Source: Streptomyces scopuliridis RB72 (GTDB lineage: Bacteria > Actinomycetota > Actinomycetes > Streptomycetales > Streptomycetaceae). Taken from it: a stretch of DNA of 64,000 nt. This document shows positions 55,603 through 64,000 of the stretch, in pieces. The notes below the pieces were generated by a model. It was not told the DNA's origin, made no database searches, and was given only the letters and a program-made list of their open reading frames with translations. Positions within the stretch are counted from its first letter, which is position 1. The number at the start of each line of letters is the position of its first letter. Made by a program: the position numbers and the translations under genes. The stretch is from NCBI RefSeq assembly GCF_000718095.1, contig NZ_JOEI01000002.1, positions 248,001-312,000 of the forward strand, given 5' to 3'.

Positions 55603-57276
55603 TCACCTGAGGTCTCGCAGACGCGTCCTGACCAGCCCCTTACTCGCGTTGATCATGCGCGGCCCGATCTCCGGCGGTGCCTCCCGGCGGGACCACACGG
55701 CATTCATCGCCATCTTGCCCGGACTCATGGCGAAGCAGCGGGTGCTCTCGATTCCCAGCCGGAACGACGGCGCGATGAAGTCGGCCTGCTCGATATGCCG
55801 GAGAATTCGCTTCGCCGCCTCCCCCGGGGTGACTGTCCCCTCCTCCACAGATTCACAGAGGTCGCGGGTGAGAATTCCCATCTCGTTGAATCCAGCGCTC
55901 ACCGGCAACGGCGAGCCGGGGTGCTTGCTCTGTTCGAGGTCGAGGAAGACCTGGGTATCGCCGGTGGTGTCGTACCGGTAGTAGGCGTCCTCAAGCATGA
56001 CGTTGCCGAGCATGGTGCCGAGCATCCAGGTCCGGTTGACGGCGTTCCAGAGTTCGTAGTCCCTGAAGCCCACGAAGGAGCTGTAGACGAGGTTGTCGTG
56101 GAAGTCGAAGAGTCCCTGCTGGAGGTTCTCCAGGTACGAGAACCGCTCCAGCGACCAGTCACCGTCGCGTGAGGCGGCGATCAGCCGCCAGCCGAGCGCG
56201 TTGACCAGTTCCATCGTGTTGGTCAGACCACGCGAGTAGAGGGCGTCGATGAAGCCCGCCGCGTGCGAGGTGAGGCAGAACCGCTCTCCCACGACCTGCT
56301 TGGCCGAATACTGGAGCCGGCCGGTGGACACCCAAGGCCGTACGGCCTTGGCCCCGTCGAACTGCCAGGCGATCTCCGGGAACCGCTTGAGGAAGTCGTC
56401 GAACTCCTGCTCCCCCGTGGCCTCCCCCTTGGGGAAGACTCGCGGGTCGAGCGTCAGGCCGACGCTGCACAGCGGGTTGAGCGAGTCCTCGTGGTTGTCG
56501 AACGGGATGACCCACAGCCAACCGCCGTCGAAGACATGGTGCAGCGTGCCGTTGTGCCACGGGTTCGGCTGCTTGTGCTGCCTGCCGTTGGGGGAACGAT
56601 CGTACGGACGCACGCCCACCATGTGCGTGAACAGGCTGCGTGAATGGGTGCGCGCCCGGGTCGGCGTCTCGCGCAGGCCGAACTTCTCCGCGAGCGGCGA
56701 GCGGAAGCCGCTGCCGTCGACGACGTAACTCGCGCGGAACTCCTTGCCGGCTTCGGTACGCAGCACCGCACCGGAGTCCGGGTCGATCTCGATGTCCGCG
56801 ATGCGGGTGGCCAGCTGGGGAACGGCGCCGTACTTCACCGCCAGGTGGAAGAGGTACGCGTCGATGTCCTGCCGGAACAGGTGCGTCTCGGTCCTGATGG
56901 CGGAGGGAACGACCAGCTGGTTGACCTCCGCGGGGTTCTGCGGACGGCCCTCGCGGTGGTAGACGAAGCCGAAGTTCTGCTTCTGCCCGCAGTTGCGGGA
57001 GACTTCCTTGCGGATCCCCTTGAAGCTGGACAGTGCCTTCAGTTCGGGAACCTGGTACCGGTCGGCGATCAGCCGGGTCATGCCCGAGGTGTACGGAATC
57101 GTGGATTCGCCGACGGCGAATCGCGGGTGGGTACCCGCGTCGAGCAGCAGAACCTTGACGCCGTTGCGGGCGAGTACCGCACCCAGCATGCCGCCGGCCA
57201 TTCCGCTGCCGAGGATCGCCACGTCGTACTGGTCGCTCGGCTTGTGTTTCGAGTCCTTGCGCGGCAAGTCGCTCAC
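55603..57276 (-). CDS. FAD-dependent halogenase 1
   Basis: 557 residues. FAD-binding GSGMAGG is near residue 23, FAVGESTIPYT follows, and the halogenase-type motif WLWVIPF lies in the middle. SHAAGFIDALYSRGLTN is typical of the FADH2-dependent halogenase superfamily. Its length and C-terminal half resemble enzymes that act on carrier-bound or aliphatic substrates more than tryptophan halogenases, but the substrate is not decidable by eye. FADH2 would come from the flavin reductase. It starts with GTG, 31 bp after the LAL regulator, and ends before a strong hairpin. Confidence 0.82.
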   Translation of the reverse strand: MSDLPRKDSKHKPSDQYDVAILGSGMAGGMLGAVLARNGVKVLLLDAGTHPRFAVGESTIPYTSGMTRLIADRYQVPELKALSSFKGIRKEVSRNCGQKQNFGFVYHREGRPQNPAEVNQLVVPSAIRTETHLFRQDIDAYLFHLAVKYGAVPQLATRIADIEIDPDSGAVLRTEAGKEFRASYVVDGSGFRSPLAEKFGLRETPTRARTHSRSLFTHMVGVRPYDRSPNGRQHKQPNPWHNGTLHHVFDGGWLWVIPFDNHEDSLNPLCSVGLTLDPRVFPKGEATGEQEFDDFLKRFPEIAWQFDGAKAVRPWVSTGRLQYSAKQVVGERFCLTSHAAGFIDALYSRGLTNTMELVNALGWRLIAASRDGDWSLERFSYLENLQQGLFDFHDNLVYSSFVGFRDYELWNAVNRTWMLGTMLGNVMLEDAYYRYDTTGDTQVFLDLEQSKHPGSPLPVSAGFNEMGILTRDLCESVEEGTVTPGEAAKRILRHIEQADFIAPSFRLGIESTRCFAMSPGKMAMNAVWSRREAPPEIGPRMINASKGLVRTRLRDLR

Positions 57277-57307
57277 CTGTCTCTCTCCGATATGCAGTGG
57301 TGCCTGC

Positions 57308-60046
57308 TCATCTCGCTGCCGCTTCCGGGAAGTGCTTCCTCGGCAGTTCCTTACGCGTCCGGATACCGAGCTTCCGGAAGGCCTTCGTGAGGTGCTGTTC
57401 GACCGTGCTCACCGTGATGGTCAGCGTGTCGGCGATCTCCTTGTTGGTCCGGCCGTGCGCGGCGAGGGCGACAACCGGTCGTTCCGCCCCGGTCAGCCGG
57501 CCCAGCGCCGTCTCACCCGGCGCGGACGCGAGGCTCCACGCCCCGGCGTGGGACCGCGCACCGGCCCCGCACTCCCGCTCCAGGCGCTTCGACTCCTCCA
57601 GCACGCCGCGGGCCCGGGAGGTCTGGCCGGCGAGGGCGTACGCCCGACCCAGCTCGCCCAGCGCACCCGACAGCTGGAACCGGTCACCGCAGGAGCGGAG
57701 GTTCGTCACCGCCTCTTCGAGCAGCCCGGCCCGCTCGCCCGGGTCGCGGGTGGCGGCGCACACCCGCAGCGAGATGCCGCGCGCGCGGGACAGGCCTTCG
57801 CCCGCGAGCGCGGCCTGCTCGTCCGCGAGTCCGCGGGCCGCCCGCACGTCCGAGAGGGCGAGATGCGCGCGCGCCGCGCTGCTGCGCCACGGCAGCAGGG
57901 TCGGCTGGTCGAATCCCCAGCTCGTCATGAGTTCCCCGCACTGTGTGAAGTCGTCGAGCGCGGCGTACGGGCGTCCGGTCTCCAGGTGGAAGCAGCCCCT
58001 CGCGTGCAGGTAGTAGAGCCCGAACCGGCTGGAGAACATGCCGTCGGGCACCGGCTGCGCCACGTACTCGGCGGCGGCCGCGAAGTCACGCGTGTCGGTC
58101 GCCGCCTGGATCAGGTTGGCCAGTGGGCCGCCGATGCAGACGCCCCAGCTGTCGGCGGGCACTTGGGCGAGTGCGGCCTCGGCCAGTGACCGGGCGCCTG
58201 TCAGATCTCCCAGCCGCAGCGCGATACCGGCCCTGAGCGACGCGAACTCCGCCATCCACAACGGGACCTTGCGGGCCCGTGCCTCCTCCAGCCAGTGATC
58301 GCACCAGCGGGCGGCCGTGTCCGGCCGGTCGGCGAACGACAGCGCCGCGACGGCGCACATCAGCCACTCCTGGGTGTGCCTGCCGAGCCGCATGGCGCGC
58401 AGGGCCGATTCCGCCTCGGCCACGGCGTCCTCGGTGGGGCCGTGCGCGAGCACCCGCGACAACGCCATGGCGCTCAGCGAGCGCGGGTCGTCGATCACCG
58501 GCTCTCCCCGGGCGGGAGCCAGCACCACCGGGTAGGTGACGGAGAGCAGCTCCCAGGTGGCCCGCACCTCGGCCGCGTACTCCGGGTCGGCCCGCTCACC
58601 CCGGTCGTCCATCTGGGCGACGGCACGCACCGCCTCGTCGAAACGGCCGTGCCATAACAGGTACTTGGCCAGCATCAGTGTGTGCCGGGTGGACAGCCGG
58701 CCGTCGCTCAGGGCAATCGCCAGCTCGCCGAGGTGGGGCGTGCTGATCGACGGATTGAGCATCCAGGAGGTCGAGGCCAGCAGGGCCCGCAGGCAGACCC
58801 GTTCACCGTCGTCGGCCCCGAAACGCAGCGCCGCCTCCAGACAGGAGTGGGCCTCCGCCACCCTGTTGCCGTTCAGGTGCCGCTCCGCGGCTTCCCGCAG
58901 CAACGGCACCGCCCACGGCAACGATCCGCCGTCACCGGCGCAGTTGCGCAGGTGCCGAGCGGTCCGGGTCGCGGCGACGCCCTCCTCGTAACACATCAGG
59001 GCCGCTTCGCGGTGCAGGGTGCTCCGCTCCGCCGCGCTCAGCCCCTCCAGCACGGCCTGCGCGGCGACGGGGTGCCGCAGCCGGATCCCGTCCAGCAGAC
59101 CGGCGGCCTCCAGAACATGCGTGCCGCGGACGACGGCGGACGGCTCCAGGCCGGTGAGCCGCGCGAGTTGACCGGGGGCGTGGATGTCGCCGTCGAGCAC
59201 GGCCAGCGCTCGGGTGAGCCGCAGCAGCGCCGGACGCCCTCGGTGCAGGCAGCTCAGGAGGGTGTCGCCGTAGGTGTCCCCGACCACCGGCGTGGCCGGG
59301 TCGGAGGCGCGGCGGGAGTCCTCCAACAGGGCCCGGACCAGCAGTGGGTTCCCGCCACTGACCCGATGGCACCGCTCGGCGAAGGCCGGGTCCGGAGTGG
59401 CTCCCCGGTGAGCGGCGAGCAGGGCCGTGACCCCGGCCGGCGACAGCGTACCCAGCGTCAGACCACGGTAGTTGGGCTGCCGGAGCAGCTCCGCGTGCAG
59501 TTGCGGATGGGCGGGGCGCGACAGGGGGCACTCGGTGAGCACCAGGACCACCCGTGCCTGCCGCAGCCGGCGGATCAGATGGAGCAGCCAGTGCAGGGAC
59601 AGCGGGTCCGTGAACTGGACGTCGTCGACGCACAGCAGTACGGGGGAGTCCTCCGCGGCCCGGACGACCTCGGCGCACAACTGGTGCAGGACGTCCGTGT
59701 GGGCCGCGTCGAGCGTCCACGGCCGATCGCCCGTCTCCTCCGCGACCGCCGCGCACGTTCCGTGGAGGCTGTCAAGGAGCGCGACGGCTCCCGGAGGAGC
59801 GCCGGCCGACCGCAGCAGCTGCCTCAGCACGCTGCCCGGAGACCGGCGCTCCGGCCATGTGCCGACCGCGTCCAGGACCAGAAAGTCCTGGTTCGACGCC
59901 TCGCTCTTCAAGGCGGTGAGCAACTCCGTCTTGCCACAGCCCATGGCACCGCCGATCACCGCGGCGCCGCCTCCTCCACCGCGGACGCAGGTGCGGAGCA
60001 GCTCGGAGAGCTCGGACAGTTCGCGGTCCAGTCCGACCAACCGCAT
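57308..60046 (-). CDS. LuxR-family LAL pathway activator
   Basis: 912 residues, the size of large ATP-binding LuxR regulators. An N-terminal ATPase has Walker A GGAMGCGKTELL and Walker B VLLCVDDVQ. A long helical repeat region follows. The C-terminal LuxR helix-turn-helix is LTGAERPVVALAAHGRTNKEIADTLTITVSTVEQHLTKAFRKLGI. LALs usually activate their own polyketide cluster. A rare TTA codon (58655-58657, residue 464) would make its translation, and so the pathway, depend on bldA and developmental timing. It lies 16 bp after the antiporter gene, with GGAGGGGAGG as ribosome site. Confidence 0.92.
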   Translation of the reverse strand: MRLVGLDRELSELSELLRTCVRGGGGGAAVIGGAMGCGKTELLTALKSEASNQDFLVLDAVGTWPERRSPGSVLRQLLRSAGAPPGAVALLDSLHGTCAAVAEETGDRPWTLDAAHTDVLHQLCAEVVRAAEDSPVLLCVDDVQFTDPLSLHWLLHLIRRLRQARVVLVLTECPLSRPAHPQLHAELLRQPNYRGLTLGTLSPAGVTALLAAHRGATPDPAFAERCHRVSGGNPLLVRALLEDSRRASDPATPVVGDTYGDTLLSCLHRGRPALLRLTRALAVLDGDIHAPGQLARLTGLEPSAVVRGTHVLEAAGLLDGIRLRHPVAAQAVLEGLSAAERSTLHREAALMCYEEGVAATRTARHLRNCAGDGGSLPWAVPLLREAAERHLNGNRVAEAHSCLEAALRFGADDGERVCLRALLASTSWMLNPSISTPHLGELAIALSDGRLSTRHTLMLAKYLLWHGRFDEAVRAVAQMDDRGERADPEYAAEVRATWELLSVTYPVVLAPARGEPVIDDPRSLSAMALSRVLAHGPTEDAVAEAESALRAMRLGRHTQEWLMCAVAALSFADRPDTAARWCDHWLEEARARKVPLWMAEFASLRAGIALRLGDLTGARSLAEAALAQVPADSWGVCIGGPLANLIQAATDTRDFAAAAEYVAQPVPDGMFSSRFGLYYLHARGCFHLETGRPYAALDDFTQCGELMTSWGFDQPTLLPWRSSAARAHLALSDVRAARGLADEQAALAGEGLSRARGISLRVCAATRDPGERAGLLEEAVTNLRSCGDRFQLSGALGELGRAYALAGQTSRARGVLEESKRLERECGAGARSHAGAWSLASAPGETALGRLTGAERPVVALAAHGRTNKEIADTLTITVSTVEQHLTKAFRKLGIRTRKELPRKHFPEAAAR

Positions 60047-60062
60047 GATCTTTCCTCCCCTC

Positions 60063-61322
60063 CTACGCCGAAGAAGAGGTCACGGGTTCCGGCTCCGCGG
60101 ACTCCGGAGCGCGGGGGACCTCCACGGGCTTGCGATAGACGCGCGACAGCAACGGACCGGTCATCGCCGTGGTGACCACGGCCATCACGACCATCAGGGA
60201 ATACAGCCCGGTGTCCAGCAGGCCGAGTTGGAGGCCGATGCCGAGGATGACCAGCTCGGTCAGTCCCCGGGTGTTCATCAGTACCCCGAGAGCCGCGGCC
60301 GGCCGTGACGGCAGGCCCTGGCTGCGGGCGCCGACGTACGTTCCGCCGAACTTGCCGACGATCGCGACCAGCAGGATCACGCCCAGCTCGACGAAGTCGC
60401 TGCTCCCCATGGACCCCAGGTCGACCTTGAGGCCGGCCACCACGAAGTAGACGGGCAGCAGCAGTGAGGTGACCTGCCCTGTGCGGTCGTGGATCTCGGT
60501 CCGCAGAGCGAGGGTCTTCTCCCGGGGCATGATGGTGCCGAACAGGAAGGCACCGAAGATGAAGTGCATTCCCATCGCCTCGGTCGCCGCAGCCGACAGC
60601 AGCACCCCGATGAGGACGAGGGCGAGGTGCCACGGAGCGAAGGCGACCGCCTTGCCGTCCTTGACGAAAACGGCGCGCAGCAGGGGCCGCACGACGTACA
60701 TCATCACGAGGATGTACGGGACGGCGAGCACCACGCGCCAGTGCTCGCCACCGCCGCCCGCCGTCGCCTGGACCGCCGCGAGAGCGGTCCAGGCGACGAC
60801 GTCCACGGACGCGGCGGTCGCCAGGGCGATCCCGCCGACCGCGGTCTTGCTGATACCGCGCTCGGTGAGAATCCTGGCCAGCACGGGGAACGCCGTTACC
60901 GAGACCGAGAGTCCGATGAACACGACGAACGCCGCGGTGTCCCGGCTCTCGTGGGTGCGCAGCAGGTAGAAGGCGAGCCCGATGCCGAGCAGGAACGGGG
61001 CGACGGTGGAGCCGAGGATCGCGCCTCCGGTGACCCGGCTCCTGCCGCGCAGCGTGGAGCCGTCCAGTTCCAGACCGACGGCGAACATGAACAGGGCCAC
61101 GCCGACATCCGCCATGCCCGTGAGCAGCGGGCGGATGTCGTCGGGGAACAGCAGATCGGAGATCGCCCCGTTGAACAGGGTCGGCCCCAGCACAACACCC
61201 GCGACGATCTCGCCCACCACGGCGGGCTGGTTGACACGGGCCGCTAAATGGCCGAGCCCTCTCGCCAGAAAGAGGATCAGCCCGAGATCGATGAAGAGTA
61301 GTTGCACCTGGTGACTGCTCAT
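60063..61322 (-). CDS. CPA2-type cation/proton antiporter
   Basis: 419 residues, about twelve transmembrane helices of the Na+(K+)/H+ exchanger fold: QPAVVGEIVAGVVLGPTLF near the start, LFMFAVGLELD, and later FFVVAGLKVDLGS and MNTRGLTELVILGIGLQ. The family exchanges monovalent cations for protons. In polyketide clusters such genes sometimes aid product export or protect against ionophoric products, which is inference here. A TTA codon at residue 26 (61245-61247) again suggests bldA control. It lies between a halogenase gene and the LAL gene. Confidence 0.88.
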   Translation of the reverse strand: MSSHQVQLLFIDLGLILFLARGLGHLAARVNQPAVVGEIVAGVVLGPTLFNGAISDLLFPDDIRPLLTGMADVGVALFMFAVGLELDGSTLRGRSRVTGGAILGSTVAPFLLGIGLAFYLLRTHESRDTAAFVVFIGLSVSVTAFPVLARILTERGISKTAVGGIALATAASVDVVAWTALAAVQATAGGGGEHWRVVLAVPYILVMMYVVRPLLRAVFVKDGKAVAFAPWHLALVLIGVLLSAAATEAMGMHFIFGAFLFGTIMPREKTLALRTEIHDRTGQVTSLLLPVYFVVAGLKVDLGSMGSSDFVELGVILLVAIVGKFGGTYVGARSQGLPSRPAAALGVLMNTRGLTELVILGIGLQLGLLDTGLYSLMVVMAVVTTAMTGPLLSRVYRKPVEVPRAPESAEPEPVTSSSA

Positions 61323-61365
61323 GGCCTAGGCGTCCCGCTCATCCCTGTCTCGTCGTGGGTGGTGT

Positions 61366-62643
61366 TCAACTCTGCTCGGCGGCTGGCTCGGCGCCCTCGT
61401 CGATGAGGTCGTCGATCGTGAGGGTGAGCATCGGGTGCTTCCCGCTCAGCCCGGAGATCAGCTGGACGAAGTTCGCCGACGGCGTGCGCTCGCGGTCGGG
61501 GTCGACCATCTCCTGCGCGAGGCTGTGGTAGAACTCCTTGTACTTCGTGCGGTCGTAGAACCGCTCGACGAAGGTCCGGATCTCGTCGAAGAAGCCCCGG
61601 TACGCGGTGACATAGCGCTTGAGTGCCTGCTCCTCGATCTCCGGGTGCTGGATGATCTTGTCGACGATCTTCGACAGGGTGCTGCCCGCCAGCGTCGCCA
61701 GCGCGACACCGGTGGAGAACAGCGGGTCGACGAAGGCGGCGGAGTCACCGACACACACCCAGCCGTTGCCGGTGAAGCTCTGGCTGGTGTACGACCAGTC
61801 GCGCGCGGTCCGCCAGCCGGCGGACTGGTTGGCGCCCTCAAGCATCTTCTTGAGTTTGGTCGACTTCGCCATCTCGTCCTTGAAGAGGTCCTCCAGGGAC
61901 TTGCCGTCCTTGTTGGCTTCCTCCGACCGCGTCACGTAGCCGACGCTGATGGTTCCCTTGTCGATCGGGATGGCCCAGAACCAGCCCTCGTCCAGGCCCT
62001 CGATGAGGATGTTGGTGTACTCGTCGCCCGGCAGCCGCTCGCAGTTGTCGAAGTACGTCCAGACGGCGACGTTGCGCAGCTCCTCGTGCCAGGTGACGTC
62101 GGCGTACTTGCGGCTGAGGAGCCGGGCCTGGCCCGAGGCGTCGATGACCAGCTTCGCCCGCGCCTCGTGCATGCCGTCCGTGCCGCGCAGAGTGAAGCGG
62201 ACACCGGTGACGCGGCCCTCGGTCTCGATGGGCTCCTTGACGGTGGCTTCCTCGATGATGAACGCGCCCAGCTCACGGGCCCGGTCGAGTATCAGGGAGT
62301 CCATGTCCGCGCGCCGGGTGTGGTACGCGTATTCGTGCGTGGTGCCCTCGATGAACGAGAAGTTCCACGGGACCTGCGCATTGCCCCAGACCAGCGTGCC
62401 GCCGTACTTGCGTTCGAAGCCTCGGGCGTCCATGCGCTCGGTCAGGCCCAGTTCCTTCATGGGACGCATGAAGGCGGGGATGAGTGATTCTCCGACGTGA
62501 TAGCGGGGAAACCGCTCACGGTCGAGTACGAGGACACGATGTCCACGCTCCGCGAGAAGTCCCGCGGTGGTGGAGCCGGCCGGCCCGCCACCAATGACGA
62601 TGACGTCGAATTCTTCAGGCACCCCGAAGAGAGTGGACGACAT
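61366..62643 (-). CDS. FAD-dependent halogenase 2 (PltA/CmlS-like)
   Basis: 425 residues from ATG at 62643 (MSSTLFGVPEEFDVIVIGGGPAGST). FAD loop GGGPAG, RYHVGESLIPA, the halogenase motif GWFWAIP and CVGDSAAFVDPLFSTGVALA are all present. Size and motifs fit the family that chlorinates carrier-protein-bound or small acyl substrates (PltA, CmlS). It is clearly different in sequence from the 557-residue halogenase, so two distinct chlorination steps are likely. The long frame upstream of 62643 lacks family sequence. It leads the halogenase / antiporter / LAL / halogenase transcript. Confidence 0.85.
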   Translation of the reverse strand: MSSTLFGVPEEFDVIVIGGGPAGSTTAGLLAERGHRVLVLDRERFPRYHVGESLIPAFMRPMKELGLTERMDARGFERKYGGTLVWGNAQVPWNFSFIEGTTHEYAYHTRRADMDSLILDRARELGAFIIEEATVKEPIETEGRVTGVRFTLRGTDGMHEARAKLVIDASGQARLLSRKYADVTWHEELRNVAVWTYFDNCERLPGDEYTNILIEGLDEGWFWAIPIDKGTISVGYVTRSEEANKDGKSLEDLFKDEMAKSTKLKKMLEGANQSAGWRTARDWSYTSQSFTGNGWVCVGDSAAFVDPLFSTGVALATLAGSTLSKIVDKIIQHPEIEEQALKRYVTAYRGFFDEIRTFVERFYDRTKYKEFYHSLAQEMVDPDRERTPSANFVQLISGLSGKHPMLTLTIDDLIDEGAEPAAEQS

Positions 62644-62995
62644 TACAGATCCTCCCCTTGCTTCAACTGACGTGCACCGCTTTGGGCGGGGCGCGCATCG
62701 GCATTCCTCAAAGTGTGGCGTCTGCCCCATGAAGGTCTTCTGGAGTATCTCTGGATATTTGATCCCACAGGCATGGAGCGGCTGGGCCGGCATTCTGAAT
62801 TCATGCTGCGAAAATCTGTCATCGGCGCAAAACGAACGGGCACAGGAAGCACCGACACGGCCTGATTCAACGTTCACCCAAATTGTTCATGGGTGTGTTC
62901 GCCCCGACCGGCACTTCTTTATCTTTCCGGCTCCTGTGTTGTTCCACCGGAATTACCCGCGCCGGTCAGCCATACCCCACCACGGGTTGGCCTCA
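62644..62995. other. Intergenic promoter region, no gene seen
   Basis: 352 bp, visibly poorer in G+C than its surroundings. It lies upstream of the second halogenase and downstream of the sugar-nucleotide gene, and most likely carries the promoter of the halogenase-antiporter-LAL-halogenase transcript. I could not fix -10/-35 boxes or a hairpin with confidence. Confidence 0.5.
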
Positions 62996-64000
62996 TCAGC
63001 TCGTCAGCAGGTGCACGCTCGCGTGGTCACCGACCATCAGCCGGTGGCGTCGTCCTTCGCCGTCGGCGGAGGCGACCAGTGCGCCCCGGCCGATGACGGA
63101 GCCGTACAGTCCCCCGACACCGCTGATGGTCGCGGTGTCGAGGACGATCGAGTAGGACACACCGGCGCCGCTCAGCACACAGTCGTCGCCGATCGTGGTG
63201 TCCGGCCCCACGACGCTGTCTTCGATCACGGTGCCCCGGCCGATGCTCACCGGGCCGGTGATGCGCGAGTTCACCACCCGGCTGTCCGCCCCGATCTCCA
63301 CCGGGCCGATGAGTTCGCTGGCCTCGTCCGCCTTGCCCGCCACGGAGGGGGCGAGGCTCCGCAACAGCTCACGGTTGCACTCCAGCATGTCGTCGACCGT
63401 TCCCACGTCCCGCCAGTAGCCCGTGTAGCGGGACGCACGGACGTCGTGGCCCCCGGCAACCAGCCACTGGACGGCATCGCTGATCTCCAGCTCCCCACGC
63501 CCACTCGGCACGATGGCCGCGACTGCCTCGTGTACCCGCGGGGAGAAGACGTAGACGCCGATGAGTGCCAGGTCGCCCACCGGGTGGGCGGGCTTCTCCA
63601 CGACCCGGGTCACCCGTTGCCGGTCGTCCAGTTCGGCCATGCCGAAGGCCCGCGGATCATCGACCGGCTGGACCGCGAGCTGGGCGTCCGCCCCGCCTGT
63701 GCGGAAGTCGGCCACGATGTCCGCGATGCCCTGCGGCAGCATGTTGTCGCCCAGGTACATCACGAAGTCCGCATCGCCCAGGAACTCCCGGGCGATCACC
63801 AGACAGTGGGCCAGTCCCCGGGGTGCGTCCTGGTGGAGATAGGTGATCCGCAGGCCGAGCGCGGAGCCGTCGCCGAGCTTCGCGGCGATGTCACCCGCGT
63901 AGCCCCCCACCACGATGCCCACCTCGGTGATCCCCTGTGCGCGGATGTCCTCCAGGATGTGCACGAGCACCGGCTTGTTGACGATGGGGATGAGCTGTTT
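62996..64000 (-). CDS. Glucose-1-phosphate thymidylyltransferase, long form (5' end off window)
   Basis: The frame runs into the right edge, reading KQLIPIVNKP at its visible start, the sugar-nucleotidyltransferase signature. YLGDNMLPQGI, FGMAELDD, VVEKPAHP and YWRDVGTVDDM follow. The C-terminal ~100 residues are a left-handed beta-helix (GPVEIGADSRVVNSRITGPVSIG), as in StrD-type long forms. It would make TDP-glucose, the entry to deoxysugars, so further sugar genes and a glycosyltransferase probably lie beyond the window. It shares orientation with the PKS block. Confidence 0.85.
   Translation of the reverse strand, partial: KQLIPIVNKPVLVHILEDIRAQGITEVGIVVGGYAGDIAAKLGDGSALGLRITYLHQDAPRGLAHCLVIAREFLGDADFVMYLGDNMLPQGIADIVADFRTGGADAQLAVQPVDDPRAFGMAELDDRQRVTRVVEKPAHPVGDLALIGVYVFSPRVHEAVAAIVPSGRGELEISDAVQWLVAGGHDVRASRYTGYWRDVGTVDDMLECNRELLRSLAPSVAGKADEASELIGPVEIGADSRVVNSRITGPVSIGRGTVIEDSVVGPDTTIGDDCVLSGAGVSYSIVLDTATISGVGGLYGSVIGRGALVASADGEGRRHRLMVGDHASVHLLTS

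Noticed and set aside
23536..62643. Classical prodiginine or violacein cluster
   Set aside because: The PigD/PigE-like and VioD-like genes recall these pathways. However, the bipyrrole genes, the condensing enzyme, VioA/B/E and tryptophan oxidase genes are absent.
62644..62877. N-terminal extension of the second halogenase to 62877
   Set aside because: The extension has no family sequence. The FAD loop follows directly on the ATG at 62643, and the stretch is poorer in G+C, as promoters are.

Overview
This window is high-G+C actinobacterial DNA, almost certainly from a Streptomyces. Genes are tightly packed, have purine-rich Shine-Dalgarno sites, and are often coupled through ATGA or GTGA overlaps. 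Rare TTA (bldA-type) codons fall in a few secondary-metabolism and secretion genes. No rRNA, tRNA, CRISPR array or intact insertion sequence was seen.

Left third (1-17.8 kb): ordinary chromosome plus a sugar-uptake locus. It opens with the start of a probable copper-associated secreted protein behind CsoR-like palindromes. A metallo-beta-lactamase-fold hydrolase, an orphan OmpR-type regulator with an odd receiver domain, and a MarR regulator divergent from a decayed MMPL transporter gene follow. From 4.4 to 17.7 kb lies a carbohydrate system: two large secreted multidomain proteins (PA14/glucose-sorbosone-dehydrogenase-like/CBM/DUF1080, and ThuA/dehydrogenase-like/PKD/CBM) flank a ROK repressor, a complete ribose-type ABC importer and a sugar isomerase/epimerase.

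Right two thirds (17.8-64 kb, continuing past the right edge): a large and unusual biosynthetic region, nearly all on the minus strand. Its left arm encodes a degenerate adenylation-like protein, a methyltransferase, a PIG-L deacetylase, a DUF6879 protein, an MFS transporter and a TrmO-like protein. A compact set comes next: a VioD/anthraniloyl-CoA-monooxygenase-like flavoprotein, a truncated haemoglobin, a GNAT/DUF482-like transferase, and a 71-residue peptide carrying nine VWD motifs, seven of them in a tandem six-residue repeat. Upstream are a KAS-II-like ketosynthase, a discrete ACP, a fused thioester reductase-aminotransferase (PigE-like) and a ThDP enzyme (PigD-like). In prodigiosin biosynthesis the PigD/PigE pair builds a 2-methyl-3-alkylpyrroline.

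The last part holds a TetR/MFS pair, a flavin reductase, a type II thioesterase, three type I PKS genes (KS-AT-DH-ER-KR-ACP; KS-KR-ACP-KS-AT-DH-KR-ACP; KS-ACP), two FAD-dependent halogenases, a LuxR-family LAL activator, a cation/proton antiporter and the start of a probable TDP-sugar gene. I infer a chlorinated, reduced polyketide, possibly ending in a PigD/PigE-derived N-heterocycle and glycosylated. Whether the VWD-repeat peptide is a multi-core RiPP precursor in the same pathway or in a neighbouring one cannot be settled from sequence. It is the most novel-looking item here.
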